Origin: Pseudomonas sp. B28(2017) | GTDB taxonomy: Bacteria; Pseudomonadota; Gammaproteobacteria; Pseudomonadales; Pseudomonadaceae | DNA length: 64,000 nucleotides | Assembly (NCBI RefSeq): GCF_002113025.1 | Contig: NZ_NEJH01000001.1 | Location: 558,001-622,000 of the forward strand | Reading direction: 5' to 3' | Shown here: positions 8,318 to 16,411 of the stretch, piece after piece | Layout: each line of letters starts with the position of its first letter | Numbering within the stretch: the stretch's first letter is position 1 | Translations under genes and position numbers: made by a program | Notes under the pieces: model-generated | What the model saw: the letters and a program-made list of their open reading frames with translations, nothing else | Told to the model about the DNA's origin: nothing | Databases searched by the model: none

Positions 8318-8443
8318 ATGGTGACGCGTCTGGCATTGGTGCTTCTGTTTCTCTATTCCACCCCCATTTTGTCGGCAGCCGACCCCGTTTCGGGTGAGCC
8401 GGATGCTGGCCGCGAACGCTTGATGAGTTTTATTGAAGACTGA
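8318..8443 (+). CDS. Tiny exported protein of unknown function (41 residues)
   Basis: ATG at 8318 with AAGGA about eight bases upstream opens a 41-codon frame encoding MVTRLALVLLFLYSTPILSA, then a short acidic tail ending in MSFIED. The first 20 residues form a convincing signal peptide, so the mature product would be only about 20 residues. It could be a genuine secreted micropeptide or the surviving 5' end of a longer gene; no matching continuation was found in another frame. A weak hairpin with a T run lies about 45 bases after the stop. Confidence 0.4.
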   Translation: MVTRLALVLLFLYSTPILSAADPVSGEPDAGRERLMSFIED

Positions 8444-8487
8444 AATAGTCTGGCTTAATGATCAATGAGGCTGATGGTCACTATGGA

Positions 8488-8516
8488 TAACCCTGAGTGG
8501 TTACCCAGGCTTTTTT
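8488..8516 (+). terminator. Weak terminator-like hairpin
   Basis: TAACC (8488-8492) can pair with GGTTA (8499-8503), and a six-T run follows at 8511-8516. The stem is short, so this is a tentative terminator for the tiny gene ending at 8443. Confidence 0.3.
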
Positions 8517-8558
8517 GATCGATTCTGTGGGCATTGAAACATACCTGCGGAGAACATC

Positions 8559-8771
8559 ATGGCCAGCGCAATTCTCACTTCTGCCAAACACGGCGCCTAT
8601 GTGGCGATCGGTCTTTACCTTGCCATGGTGCTGGTGGTCAGCCTTTCAGCCCAGTCGCAATCCAATTTCGAAGCACCGATCCAGGTCGCTCATCCCGGCA
8701 TCCAGTTTGAACACCGTGCGCAAAATGCGAGCGCTGATCAGGTTGAACTCGCAGGAGTCGTCGGCGCATGA
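8559..8771 (+). CDS. Small single-pass membrane protein of unknown function
   Basis: The 70-residue product has a GGAGAA ribosome site before ATG 8559. Residues 10-30 (KHGAYVAIGLYLAMVLVVSL) form one hydrophobic segment that could be a membrane anchor or an uncleaved signal. The rest is polar. The stop codon overlaps the start of the next gene (ATGA at 8768), so the two small proteins are translationally coupled and may act together. No family is recognised. Confidence 0.6.
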   Translation: MASAILTSAKHGAYVAIGLYLAMVLVVSLSAQSQSNFEAPIQVAHPGIQFEHRAQNASADQVELAGVVGA

Positions 8772-9025
8772 AAGGGCACAGACTTTGGGTCATCGCCTTC
8801 CTGGCGTTCATGACCAACGGATCCTCCCTGTTGGGGATCGGGCAGGGCTCGGCGGGCTCGGTGGCTCGGGCTATCGAAGCCAACCACAACATTGCTCGCA
8901 ACATCGAAAACGCCAATGCCCAAGGCATGCTGGCCGGCAATCCGCCGATCAGGAGTGAAGGTGTGGTTTTCGGCCCGTTCCAGGTCGATTGCTCGGCCAT
9001 CGGCATGTGTGGGGTGCTGGCCTGA
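8768..9025 (+). CDS. Small exported protein of unknown function (85 residues)
   Basis: It starts in an ATGA overlap with the preceding small membrane-protein gene and has AGGAG upstream at about 8752. The N-terminus MKGHRLWVIAFLAFMTNGSS resembles a signal peptide or anchor. The mature part contains a glycine/alanine-rich middle and two cysteines near the end (VDCSAIGMCG) that could form a disulfide. A REPIN follows 24 bases after the stop. Function is unknown. Confidence 0.6.
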   Translation: MKGHRLWVIAFLAFMTNGSSLLGIGQGSAGSVARAIEANHNIARNIENANAQGMLAGNPPIRSEGVVFGPFQVDCSAIGMCGVLA

Positions 9026-9049
9026 ATCTTCGACACACCGCTAACCTTT

Positions 9050-9132
9050 TGTAGGCGCCAGCTTGCTGGCGATAGCGTATCAGGCACCACAGCGTCAACT
9101 GACGCACCATCGCCAGTAAGCTGGCTCCTACA
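9050..9132. repeat. REPIN-type inverted REP pair (GTAGGCGCCAGC variant)
   Basis: The arms read TGTAGGCGCCAGCTTGCTGG at the left and AAGCTGGCTCCTACA at the right. This is a different REP subtype from the GAGCGAGC elements elsewhere in the window. It separates the small-protein operon from the converging GST gene. Confidence 0.8.
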
Positions 9133-9138
9133 GGGGGG

Positions 9139-9735
9139 TTATTTCTTCATGATTGATGTGAACAGGTCCGACGCCAAAAGCCGCTGTAGCCATGCCTGCA
9201 AGCGCAGGTAAGGCGTCTGCGCGAACCACTCGCGATCCACATGCGCAAACTGCCGTACGAATGGCATCAACGCCACATCCGCCAGACTTGGATGGTCCGC
9301 CAGCAAATAGTCACGTTCTTCCAGCAACTGATCCAGCCTGCGCAAGAACACCTCACCCTCGCTGCGATAAACCTCCATCGGCTGCTCGGGATAACGCTCG
9401 GCGTACTTGTAGCGATTCAGGTGCCCCTTGAACACCTGATCGTTCTGTTCGATCAGAGGGGCGATGTGTGCCGCCGCGTCAGGATCATCCTTGAGCAACC
9501 AGTCCTGCGGATCGTTCTGCGCCAGCGCCCAGCGCATGATGTCGAGGCTTTCGTCGATCACCCTGCCATCGGCGCTCAGTACCGGTACCGTGCCTTTGCC
9601 CGACAGCGCGAGCATCTCGGTGGGCTTGGCCTTCAGGCTGACCTCGACGATGTCCACGGCCACTCCCGAATAACGCAGGGCCATGCGTGCGCGCATGGCG
9701 TACGGGCAGCGGCGGAAGGAATACAGCGTGTTCAT
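9139..9735 (-). CDS. Glutathione S-transferase family protein (glutaredoxin 2-like N-terminus)
   Basis: This 198-residue protein has a thioredoxin-fold N-terminal domain with a CPYA motif at Cys10 (FRRCPYAMRARMAL), the cis-Pro segment GKGTVPVL and an ESLDIMRW helix, then an all-helical C-terminal domain. The Cys-Pro-Tyr start resembles glutaredoxin 2 and cysteine-type GSTs, which act in disulfide reduction or conjugation with glutathione in the cytoplasm. Its start codon overlaps the sbcC stop, making it the third gene of an sbcD-sbcC-gst operon. Its link to DNA repair, if any, is not known. Confidence 0.85.
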   Translation of the reverse strand: MNTLYSFRRCPYAMRARMALRYSGVAVDIVEVSLKAKPTEMLALSGKGTVPVLSADGRVIDESLDIMRWALAQNDPQDWLLKDDPDAAAHIAPLIEQNDQVFKGHLNRYKYAERYPEQPMEVYRSEGEVFLRRLDQLLEERDYLLADHPSLADVALMPFVRQFAHVDREWFAQTPYLRLQAWLQRLLASDLFTSIMKK

Positions 9736-12700
9736 TTCACCTCCAGGGTGCTCAGGCCGTTGCCCTGGCGGCGGACCTGAATCTGCACCGGAATCCGTTC
9801 ATGCATTTCCTGTACGTGGGAAATCACCGCGACCTTGCGGCCCTGGGCTTGCAAGCCGTCGAGGGCGTCCATGGCCAGTTGCAGGGATTCCGGATCGAGG
9901 CTGCCGAAGCCTTCGTCGATGAACAGCGATTCGATTTTCAGCGTGCTCGACGCCATCGACGCCAGACCGAGGGCCAGCGCCAGCGATACCAGGAAAGTCT
10001 CGCCACCGGACAGCGAATGCACCGAACGCAGTTCGTCGCCCATTTCGGTATCCATCACCAGCAACCCGAGCATGCTGCCGCCGCGCTTGAGGCGATAGCG
10101 GCGCACCAGTTGCCGCAATTGCACGTTGGCGTGGTGCACCAGCAGGTCGAGGTTGTAGGCCTGGGCGATCTTGCGGAAGGTGTCGCCGGTGGCGGAACCG
10201 ATCAACGCATTCAAGCGTGCCCAGCGTTGATATTCGTTGTAGGCGTCGGCGATTTGCTGCGTCAGGGCCTGATTGGCGTGCTGCCGGCGCTGGTCCTCGG
10301 CCTGTTCGGCGCGCAGTTCGGCGCAGTGTTGCTCGCTGCTGGCCGCCAGGTTTTGCTGGTCGAGCAGTGCGGTGGCCAGTTGTCCGGCGTCAAGGTTGCC
10401 GTTGTGTTGCGCTTGATGATCGAGCAAGCGCTGATCCCGTTCCTGCAAAAGCACCCTGGTCTGCTCAATGGCTTTTTCGCTCTGCTGCAATTGTTGACGC
10501 AGTTCGCTGAGCTGTTGGTCGCTGACGCTCAACAGGTCTTGCAGTCCGCCGTCGTCCAGTTCTGGATGCTGCGCGCGCCAGGCAGCAATCCTGGCGCTCA
10601 GCTCGCGGTCTTCGCTTTCCAGGGCTTGCGCGCGTCCCTGTTGCGCCTTGAGTTCGGCGGCCAGTTGCACCAGCTCCGTGCGCACGCTTTGCAGTTCCTG
10701 ATTGGCGGTTGCTTCGGCATTGCGTGCCTGCTCGACAGCTTGATCCAGTTGCTGTTGCCATTGTTCGGCGCTGGCGTGTTCGCCCAGCAGTTGCGTCAGC
10801 TTTTCCTGGCAAGCCTGTTGCTGCCCTGCCAGCGCGGTGAATTGCTGCTGCGCAGCGTCCAGTTGTTGGGCGCGGGTTTGCTGTTGGTACTGTTCTTTGT
10901 CCAGCGCCTGCTGGCGTTGTTGCTGTTCACCGAGTTCATCGCGCTGCTGCTCGAGTTGCTGCAGGCGCTGGGCGATCTGCCGGTCGAGCTGCATGAAGGT
11001 CGCGGCGGGTTCGTTGCGCAGCGCTTCCAGCGTCTCGGCTGGTAACAGGGTGCTGAACGCGCTCAGCTCTTCGTCCAGGCGTTGGCGATCGCTGCTCAAC
11101 TCCCGTTGTTGGTCGAGCAGGTGTTGTGTCGCTTGTTGGTTCGCTGTTTCGGCGCTGCGCAGTTGCTGCGTCAGGCGCGCAGCATCCTGTTGCAGGGTGA
11201 GCAGGGCGGTTTGCCGTTGTTCGTCCTGTGCAATGCTCTGGTTCAACTGGCTGCTTTGTTGTGCCAGCCAGGTATCGCGCTTGTCCGCATCCTGGACCAA
11301 CAGTTGAGCGGACAGCGGGTGCGCTTCAAGGCTCGGCGCCAGGCTTTGTTGTTGAGTCGCGAGCTGTTCTTGCTGTCGCAGCAATTCTTTTTGCTGGGCA
11401 ATCAAGCCGCCGACTTCAGTGCGCAGATCGGTGAGTTTTTCCTTGAGCAGGTCCACGGCTTTCTGGGCATTGGCCTGTTCGCTTTCATCGTGCCGGCCGA
11501 GGCTTTGCAGCAAGGCTTCGGGCTGGTGATAAGGGTGGTCCGGGCTGCCACAAACCGGGCACGGCTGATCGTCCTGCAACTGCGCACGCAGTTCTTCGAC
11601 GCTGGCACTGCGCGCCAGACGCTGACGTTCCAGCAATTGGCAGGTGACGGTCAGGGTCTGTTCGGCGACGGTCAGTTCGGCCTTGGTCTTCACACCGTCC
11701 TGGGTCAGACGATCACGCTCTTGCTGCGCCGCGAGCTGGCGCTGCTGTAACTCGGTGTCGAGCTTGTCCAGATCTTGCTGGCTGGCCCAAAGCCGCGCCA
11801 GCTCTTCAATGGCCCGCAGTTGCTTGCGGTTGTCCTGTAGCAGGCTGCCCAGAATACCGATCTGCTCGGCCACCGCTTCGGGCTCGGCGCCGGCCTCTTT
11901 GTACAGCACCTCAAGGTCATGACGCTGTGTGGTCAGTTCCTCGGTGGTGCGAGCGGCGTTTTGCTCCAGGGTGGCCAGCTCAACCTGGCCCTTGTTCAAG
12001 CGATTACCGATCAGCATCAGTTGTTGCAGACGATCACGGTAGGCGTTCCAGGCATCGCTCAGCGGTGCCAGATGAGTGCTCTGTTCAAGTTCACTGGCAA
12101 TCCGTTGCAAGCGTTCGGCGACCTGCTTCTGCTGGTCGAGCAAACCCTGGATTGTGCTTTGCCCCTGAGTGCAGGCCAGTTCTGCCTGCTGCTTGAGGTC
12201 GGCGCTGAGGCTGGCATCCTTGACCAGATGGGCGAGGGTGCTTTGTTCTTCGAAGGCCTGACGCAACAGTGGTGCGCTGTGGCTGTGTTGGCTCTGTGCC
12301 GCGGCCAGTGCCATTTTTGCCGCGCTCAGGCTGTGTTCGAGCTGAGCCTGACGCGCGTTAAGTTCGGTTTGCTGTTGGATATGCTGTTGAATGTCTGCCG
12401 CCAGCGGTGTGAGCTGGGCGGTCAGTTCGGTCTTGCGCGCAAACTGGTGCCGTTGCGGGGCCAGTTGCTCCAGACGAGTCAGCTTCAAGCGCTCGCCGGT
12501 CAGGCTGTCCCAGTGTTGTTGGGCGGATTGCAGTTGTTCGGTGGCGCTCTGTTGCGCGTCCTGCAACTGCTGCAAGTCCTTGAGCCAGGTGTGTTGCAAC
12601 TCCAACTGTTTGAGCTGCGCCTGGCGGGTTTTAAGTTGTTGCTGAGCTTCATTGAAACGCTCATCGAGCTCGGCTCGGGCTTCCGCCGACAGGGGCGTGA

Positions 12701-13373
12701 CCCCGGTGGCCTGGTCCTGCAACAGCTTATGGGCTTCGCGCGCCTCCTTGGTCTTGTCGAAGGCCCGACGACCGAGACGCGTGTAGAGCGCGGTGTCAGT
12801 GAGTTTCTCCAGCAGCTCGCTGCGGTCGTTGTCGTCGGCCTTGAGGAATGCGCTGAACTCGCTTTGCGCCAGCAGCACGGCGCGGGTGAACTGCTCGAAG
12901 TTCAGCCCCAGGGCGGCTTCGAGCTGAGTCTTGTATTCGCCTTTCTGGCTGGCGAGCAATTGATCCTGATCGATGTCACGCAAGCTCTGGCGGCTGGCCT
13001 GCAGCTTGCCGGCGGCCCTGTCCCGTGCGCGATTGGCTTCCCAGCGGGCGCGGTAACGACGGCCGTCGACACCGACGAAATCCACTTCCGCATAACCTTC
13101 ACCCGTGCCGCGACGCAGCAGGGTCCGCGGGTCACCCGTGCCGATTTCGCCGTCGGCGTCCGGCACCTTGGCGTCGCGGCCGGTGTTGTTCAGGCGTGGT
13201 ACGCTGCCAAACAGCGCCAGACACAGTGCATCGAGCAGGGTGCTTTTTCCAGCACCGGTGGGGCCGGTGATGGCGAACAGTCCGGCACTGGCCAGAGGGT
13301 CGGCGGTAAAGTCGATTTCAAACGGCCCGGCCAGTGAGGCGAGGTTCTTCAGACGGATCGCGAGGATTTTCAT
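9732..13373 (-). CDS. sbcC: SbcC, ATPase subunit of the SbcCD nuclease
   Basis: This 1213-residue SMC/Rad50-type protein has Walker A at residues 37-45 (GPTGAGKST), then two long Gln/Glu-rich coiled-coil arms. These meet at a zinc hook (PCPVCGSPDHP) near residue 606. The C-terminal half-ATPase carries the signature SLSGGETFLVSLALALG and Walker B ESLFIDEGFGSLD. With SbcD it cleaves DNA hairpins and blocked ends during replication and double-strand break repair. The start overlaps the sbcD stop and the stop overlaps the GST start, both by ATGA, so expression is coupled. The length is normal to slightly long for Pseudomonas SbcC. No defect is visible. Confidence 0.96.
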   Translation of the reverse strand: MKILAIRLKNLASLAGPFEIDFTADPLASAGLFAITGPTGAGKSTLLDALCLALFGSVPRLNNTGRDAKVPDADGEIGTGDPRTLLRRGTGEGYAEVDFVGVDGRRYRARWEANRARDRAAGKLQASRQSLRDIDQDQLLASQKGEYKTQLEAALGLNFEQFTRAVLLAQSEFSAFLKADDNDRSELLEKLTDTALYTRLGRRAFDKTKEAREAHKLLQDQATGVTPLSAEARAELDERFNEAQQQLKTRQAQLKQLELQHTWLKDLQQLQDAQQSATEQLQSAQQHWDSLTGERLKLTRLEQLAPQRHQFARKTELTAQLTPLAADIQQHIQQQTELNARQAQLEHSLSAAKMALAAAQSQHSHSAPLLRQAFEEQSTLAHLVKDASLSADLKQQAELACTQGQSTIQGLLDQQKQVAERLQRIASELEQSTHLAPLSDAWNAYRDRLQQLMLIGNRLNKGQVELATLEQNAARTTEELTTQRHDLEVLYKEAGAEPEAVAEQIGILGSLLQDNRKQLRAIEELARLWASQQDLDKLDTELQQRQLAAQQERDRLTQDGVKTKAELTVAEQTLTVTCQLLERQRLARSASVEELRAQLQDDQPCPVCGSPDHPYHQPEALLQSLGRHDESEQANAQKAVDLLKEKLTDLRTEVGGLIAQQKELLRQQEQLATQQQSLAPSLEAHPLSAQLLVQDADKRDTWLAQQSSQLNQSIAQDEQRQTALLTLQQDAARLTQQLRSAETANQQATQHLLDQQRELSSDRQRLDEELSAFSTLLPAETLEALRNEPAATFMQLDRQIAQRLQQLEQQRDELGEQQQRQQALDKEQYQQQTRAQQLDAAQQQFTALAGQQQACQEKLTQLLGEHASAEQWQQQLDQAVEQARNAEATANQELQSVRTELVQLAAELKAQQGRAQALESEDRELSARIAAWRAQHPELDDGGLQDLLSVSDQQLSELRQQLQQSEKAIEQTRVLLQERDQRLLDHQAQHNGNLDAGQLATALLDQQNLAASSEQHCAELRAEQAEDQRRQHANQALTQQIADAYNEYQRWARLNALIGSATGDTFRKIAQAYNLDLLVHHANVQLRQLVRRYRLKRGGSMLGLLVMDTEMGDELRSVHSLSGGETFLVSLALALGLASMASSTLKIESLFIDEGFGSLDPESLQLAMDALDGLQAQGRKVAVISHVQEMHERIPVQIQVRRQGNGLSTLEVK

Positions 13374-14614
13374 GGCTGTTCGCTCTCCATCTGCACGTCC
13401 TGCAACAGCTCGGCAAAGTCCTTGAGGGTCTGCTCGTCGACCTCGCTGCCGTAGTTGTCCTGCCAGGCGCGGCTGAACAGTTCCTGAGGCGTGAGCTGGT
13501 CCAGCTCGATCAGTGTGTTGCCATCCTCGACGCCGTCCCGGCTGCCGTTGCCGGCGTATTCCGCGGCGATGCGCACCAGGCGCACGGCCTTGCCCTGCAG
13601 GGCGGTTTCCACTTGATTGCGCAGGTCGGGCTGCGGTTCATCAAGGCGCACCCGAACCTCCAGCCACGGCTGGCGCTGGATGTCGGCCAACAGATCGATG
13701 TTCGGCAGATCCGCCAGTTGCAGCAGAACCTCGCTCAATGGCGCCGGGCCGATGCGTTGCAGGTTGACCGCGCGAGGGATCAGTTTCGGCTCGACGCTGA
13801 CCAGGGTTTCGCCATCGAGCCTGATGTCGAGAATCTGGTGCTGATAGCTGATCTCGGAAAACGACAGCGGAATCGGCGAGCCACTGTAGCGGATGCGTTC
13901 TTCGCCGTTGACCTTCTGCGGTTTGTGCAAGTGACCGAGGGCAACGTAGCTGATGCTCGGCCCGAACAGGCTGGCGGGCAGGGCTTCGGCATTGCCGATG
14001 ATCAGGCTGCGCTCGGAGTCTTCCGACACCGAACCGCCCGCCATGTGCGCGTGGCTGATGGCGATCAGCGCCTGGCCTTTCTTGCGCTTTGCGTTCGCCG
14101 CCTCGATCAGCCATTCATGGACCTGGCCAATGCCACGCAGGTAGTTGTCGCCCAGATGCGCGCCGGTAACTTCGGCGGGGCGCAGGAAGGGCAATGCCAG
14201 GCACCAGGCGACGGTTTTGCCCTTGGCGTCCGGCAGTGGCAACAGCAAGCGCTCGGCATCCAGTTGCCCGTCATCCAGCCACAGCACACGACCGAGCGCA
14301 TGCGTGCGCAGGCGGCGCATCAACGGCGCGGGCAATTCGATCCGTGAGCCGGAGTCGTGGTTGCCGGCAATCATCACGATGGTCAGCAATGGCTGCTGCT
14401 CGTGGGCGCTGACAATGAAGTCGTAGAGGCGTTCCTGGGCTTTGACTGGCGGATTGACCGTGTCGAAGATATCGCCGGCGATCAACAGCACATCCGGCTG
14501 ATCGAGCTTCAATTGACGCAGCAGCCAGTCGAGAAAACAGCCGTGTTCGAAATCGCGATCCTGGCCGTGCAGGTTCTGCCCGAGGTGCCAGTCGGAGGTG
14601 TGAAACAAGCGCAA
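13370..14614 (-). CDS. sbcD: SbcD, nuclease subunit of SbcCD
   Basis: The protein has 414 residues. Calcineurin-type phosphoesterase motifs appear in order: SDWHLGQ near residue 7, AGDIFD, GNHDSGSR, SHAHMAGG and GHLHKPQ. These bind the two Mn2+ ions of the Mre11-type nuclease. The C-terminal part provides the capping domain and the helices that contact SbcC. It is the first gene of the sbcD-sbcC-gst unit. Upstream, a REP-like hairpin separates it from the stop of Bat operon 1. Confidence 0.96.
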   Translation of the reverse strand: MRLFHTSDWHLGQNLHGQDRDFEHGCFLDWLLRQLKLDQPDVLLIAGDIFDTVNPPVKAQERLYDFIVSAHEQQPLLTIVMIAGNHDSGSRIELPAPLMRRLRTHALGRVLWLDDGQLDAERLLLPLPDAKGKTVAWCLALPFLRPAEVTGAHLGDNYLRGIGQVHEWLIEAANAKRKKGQALIAISHAHMAGGSVSEDSERSLIIGNAEALPASLFGPSISYVALGHLHKPQKVNGEERIRYSGSPIPLSFSEISYQHQILDIRLDGETLVSVEPKLIPRAVNLQRIGPAPLSEVLLQLADLPNIDLLADIQRQPWLEVRVRLDEPQPDLRNQVETALQGKAVRLVRIAAEYAGNGSRDGVEDGNTLIELDQLTPQELFSRAWQDNYGSEVDEQTLKDFAELLQDVQMESEQP

Positions 14615-14719
14615 GGCGGACTCCGCTACAAATTAGGAAATGGCCGCGTGAAAAATGAAGGCGGCGAAAGAGGGAGGAGAGTTTACTGGCAAAAATGCCC
14701 GGTCGCGCGATGGAATGTT

Positions 14720-14751
14720 TTGTGGAGAGGGAGCAAGCACCCTCGCCACAA
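14720..14751. repeat. REP-like hairpin between sbcD and the BatD gene
   Basis: TTGTGG AGAGGG AGC and GC ACCCTC GCCACAA form a nearly palindromic 32-base element 11 bases after the BatD stop. It belongs to the TGTGG-GAGGG REP subtype of pseudomonads and may serve as the operon-end hairpin. Confidence 0.6.
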
Positions 14752-14761
14752 GGATCGGTGT

Positions 14762-16411
14762 TTATTTCGGATAAAGCGGCGGCAGGCCACTGTCGCCAAC
14801 CGGGTCCTGAACCCGTTCGGCAATCGGGATCGCCTTGATCGCCCGCCACAATTCATCACCTTGCCAATACTGGCCGGTTTCGCTGTACAGCGCGCCGTTC
14901 AGGCCGTCGAGGGCGTCGGACAGCGGTACGAAGCGGGCGGCCATGTCGGCCAGGGTTTCCGGTTGTTGGCGGGCCCAGGCGTCGAGGGCCTGGCGGGTGG
15001 CGTGGGAGTCGTTGGCCTGGCAGGCACGCTTGAGGTCGTCGAGCACGGTACGCGGGCTCGGGCCGGTTTGAGCGGCACGCATCACCGCCGGTTGCCAGCG
15101 GCCACGCCACCAGAGGCCGAAGCCGAGCAGGGTGGTGCAGGCCAGAATCAGGGTGCTGAGCTTCCAGTGCCAGAGCGCTTGGCTGTCGGCGCTGGCATCG
15201 ACCGGTGAGGCGCCGGCCGGGGTGTCGGCCACCAGGCTCGGATTGGCCGCTGCGTGCAGCGTGCGCGCGGGCAGGCTGCTGTGCTCCAGATGGTCTTCGA
15301 AGGTGTTCCACCAGACTACGTCGACGGTGGGCAATTCGATGGCACCGGTCCGTGTCGGTACCAGGGCCTCGCGATCTTCACGACTGCCGACCAGGCCGCG
15401 TTCGCTGTTCTGGTTACCGAGCACTGGTTGGTCGGGGTAGCGGCGCAGACCGCCGACATCGGTGCCGGGTAGTGGTGGCAGCTGGGTGCTGGACAAGCCT
15501 TCGGCCGTCACCGTCAGGCTGCGGGTCAGTGAGTCACCAACCTGGGCATGATCCGGCTCCGGGTTCCAGCTTTCGCTCAGGGTCAGGCTGCGCGCAGGCA
15601 GCCAGGGGGCATCGGCCGGATAGGTGATGGGTTTGGCCTTGACCGTCAACAGCAGTTCGGCCGAGGTGACGCGCATCAGCTTGCCGGATTTCGGCCCCTG
15701 GGCAGTGTCCTGTACTGGTTGTGCATCGACCAGCGCGGCGTTGAAGACCTGCGCCGGAATGATCAGTTCGCCACTGTGTTGCGGGTAGATCGCGTAGCGC
15801 ATCTCGATCACGCCATGACGCAGGCCGTCGATGTCTTTTTCGTAGGTGCGTGAGTCGCCCAATTGTTCGATGCGTGCATCAGGTATCTGCAAGGGGGGCA
15901 GGCTGCTGTCGTCGTACAGCGACACCGAATGGTAGATGCGCAGGGTCAATATCGCCTGGGCCTGAACGTACACGCTGGTTTGATCGAGGCTGGCATCAAT
16001 GAACACCGCTGCCCGTTTGTTCGGGTTGTCCGGTGTCTCGCTCTCGACCACTTGCAGGGTGATCGGCTGGCTCTGCAGTTCACCCAGTTGCAGTGACGGA
16101 ATCACCACGCTGCCGTTTTGCCGGGGCAGGAGGGTGACGATCCAGCGGGTGGTGGCCCGGTTTTCGCCGCTGAGGGTGTTCAGCTGGTTGACCTGGCGTG
16201 TGCCGCGTACTTCGAACAACGGCTCCAGCGGTGTCATGTCGGGTTTGCCGAACTGTGTCACGTCGGTGGATTCCAGGGTCAGCTCGACCGTCTCGCCTGA
16301 GCTCAGGCGACTGCGGTCCACACTGGCGACCAGCTCTGCTGCCTGCGCCTGAACGGTGCAGAACAACAGGCCATGCAGCAGCGCGAGCAATACAACGGTG
16401 AAGCGGGTCAT
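14762..16411 (-). CDS. BatD-family (oxygen tolerance) membrane protein, Bat operon 1
   Basis: This 549-residue protein begins with a signal peptide (VVLLALLHGLLFCTVQAQAA), then repeated immunoglobulin-like beta domains of the BatD type starting at VDRSRLSSGETVELTLES. A transmembrane helix lies near residues 415-433 (TLILACTTLLGFGLW) and a cytoplasmic tail of about 110 residues follows. BatD proteins sit in the inner membrane facing the periplasm and are always found with MoxR ATPases and VWA proteins. The complex is linked to stress tolerance and envelope or metalloenzyme maturation, but its reaction is unknown. It is the last gene of the operon, overlapping the VWA-TPR gene by ATGA. Confidence 0.85.
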   Translation of the reverse strand: MTRFTVVLLALLHGLLFCTVQAQAAELVASVDRSRLSSGETVELTLESTDVTQFGKPDMTPLEPLFEVRGTRQVNQLNTLSGENRATTRWIVTLLPRQNGSVVIPSLQLGELQSQPITLQVVESETPDNPNKRAAVFIDASLDQTSVYVQAQAILTLRIYHSVSLYDDSSLPPLQIPDARIEQLGDSRTYEKDIDGLRHGVIEMRYAIYPQHSGELIIPAQVFNAALVDAQPVQDTAQGPKSGKLMRVTSAELLLTVKAKPITYPADAPWLPARSLTLSESWNPEPDHAQVGDSLTRSLTVTAEGLSSTQLPPLPGTDVGGLRRYPDQPVLGNQNSERGLVGSREDREALVPTRTGAIELPTVDVVWWNTFEDHLEHSSLPARTLHAAANPSLVADTPAGASPVDASADSQALWHWKLSTLILACTTLLGFGLWWRGRWQPAVMRAAQTGPSPRTVLDDLKRACQANDSHATRQALDAWARQQPETLADMAARFVPLSDALDGLNGALYSETGQYWQGDELWRAIKAIPIAERVQDPVGDSGLPPLYPK

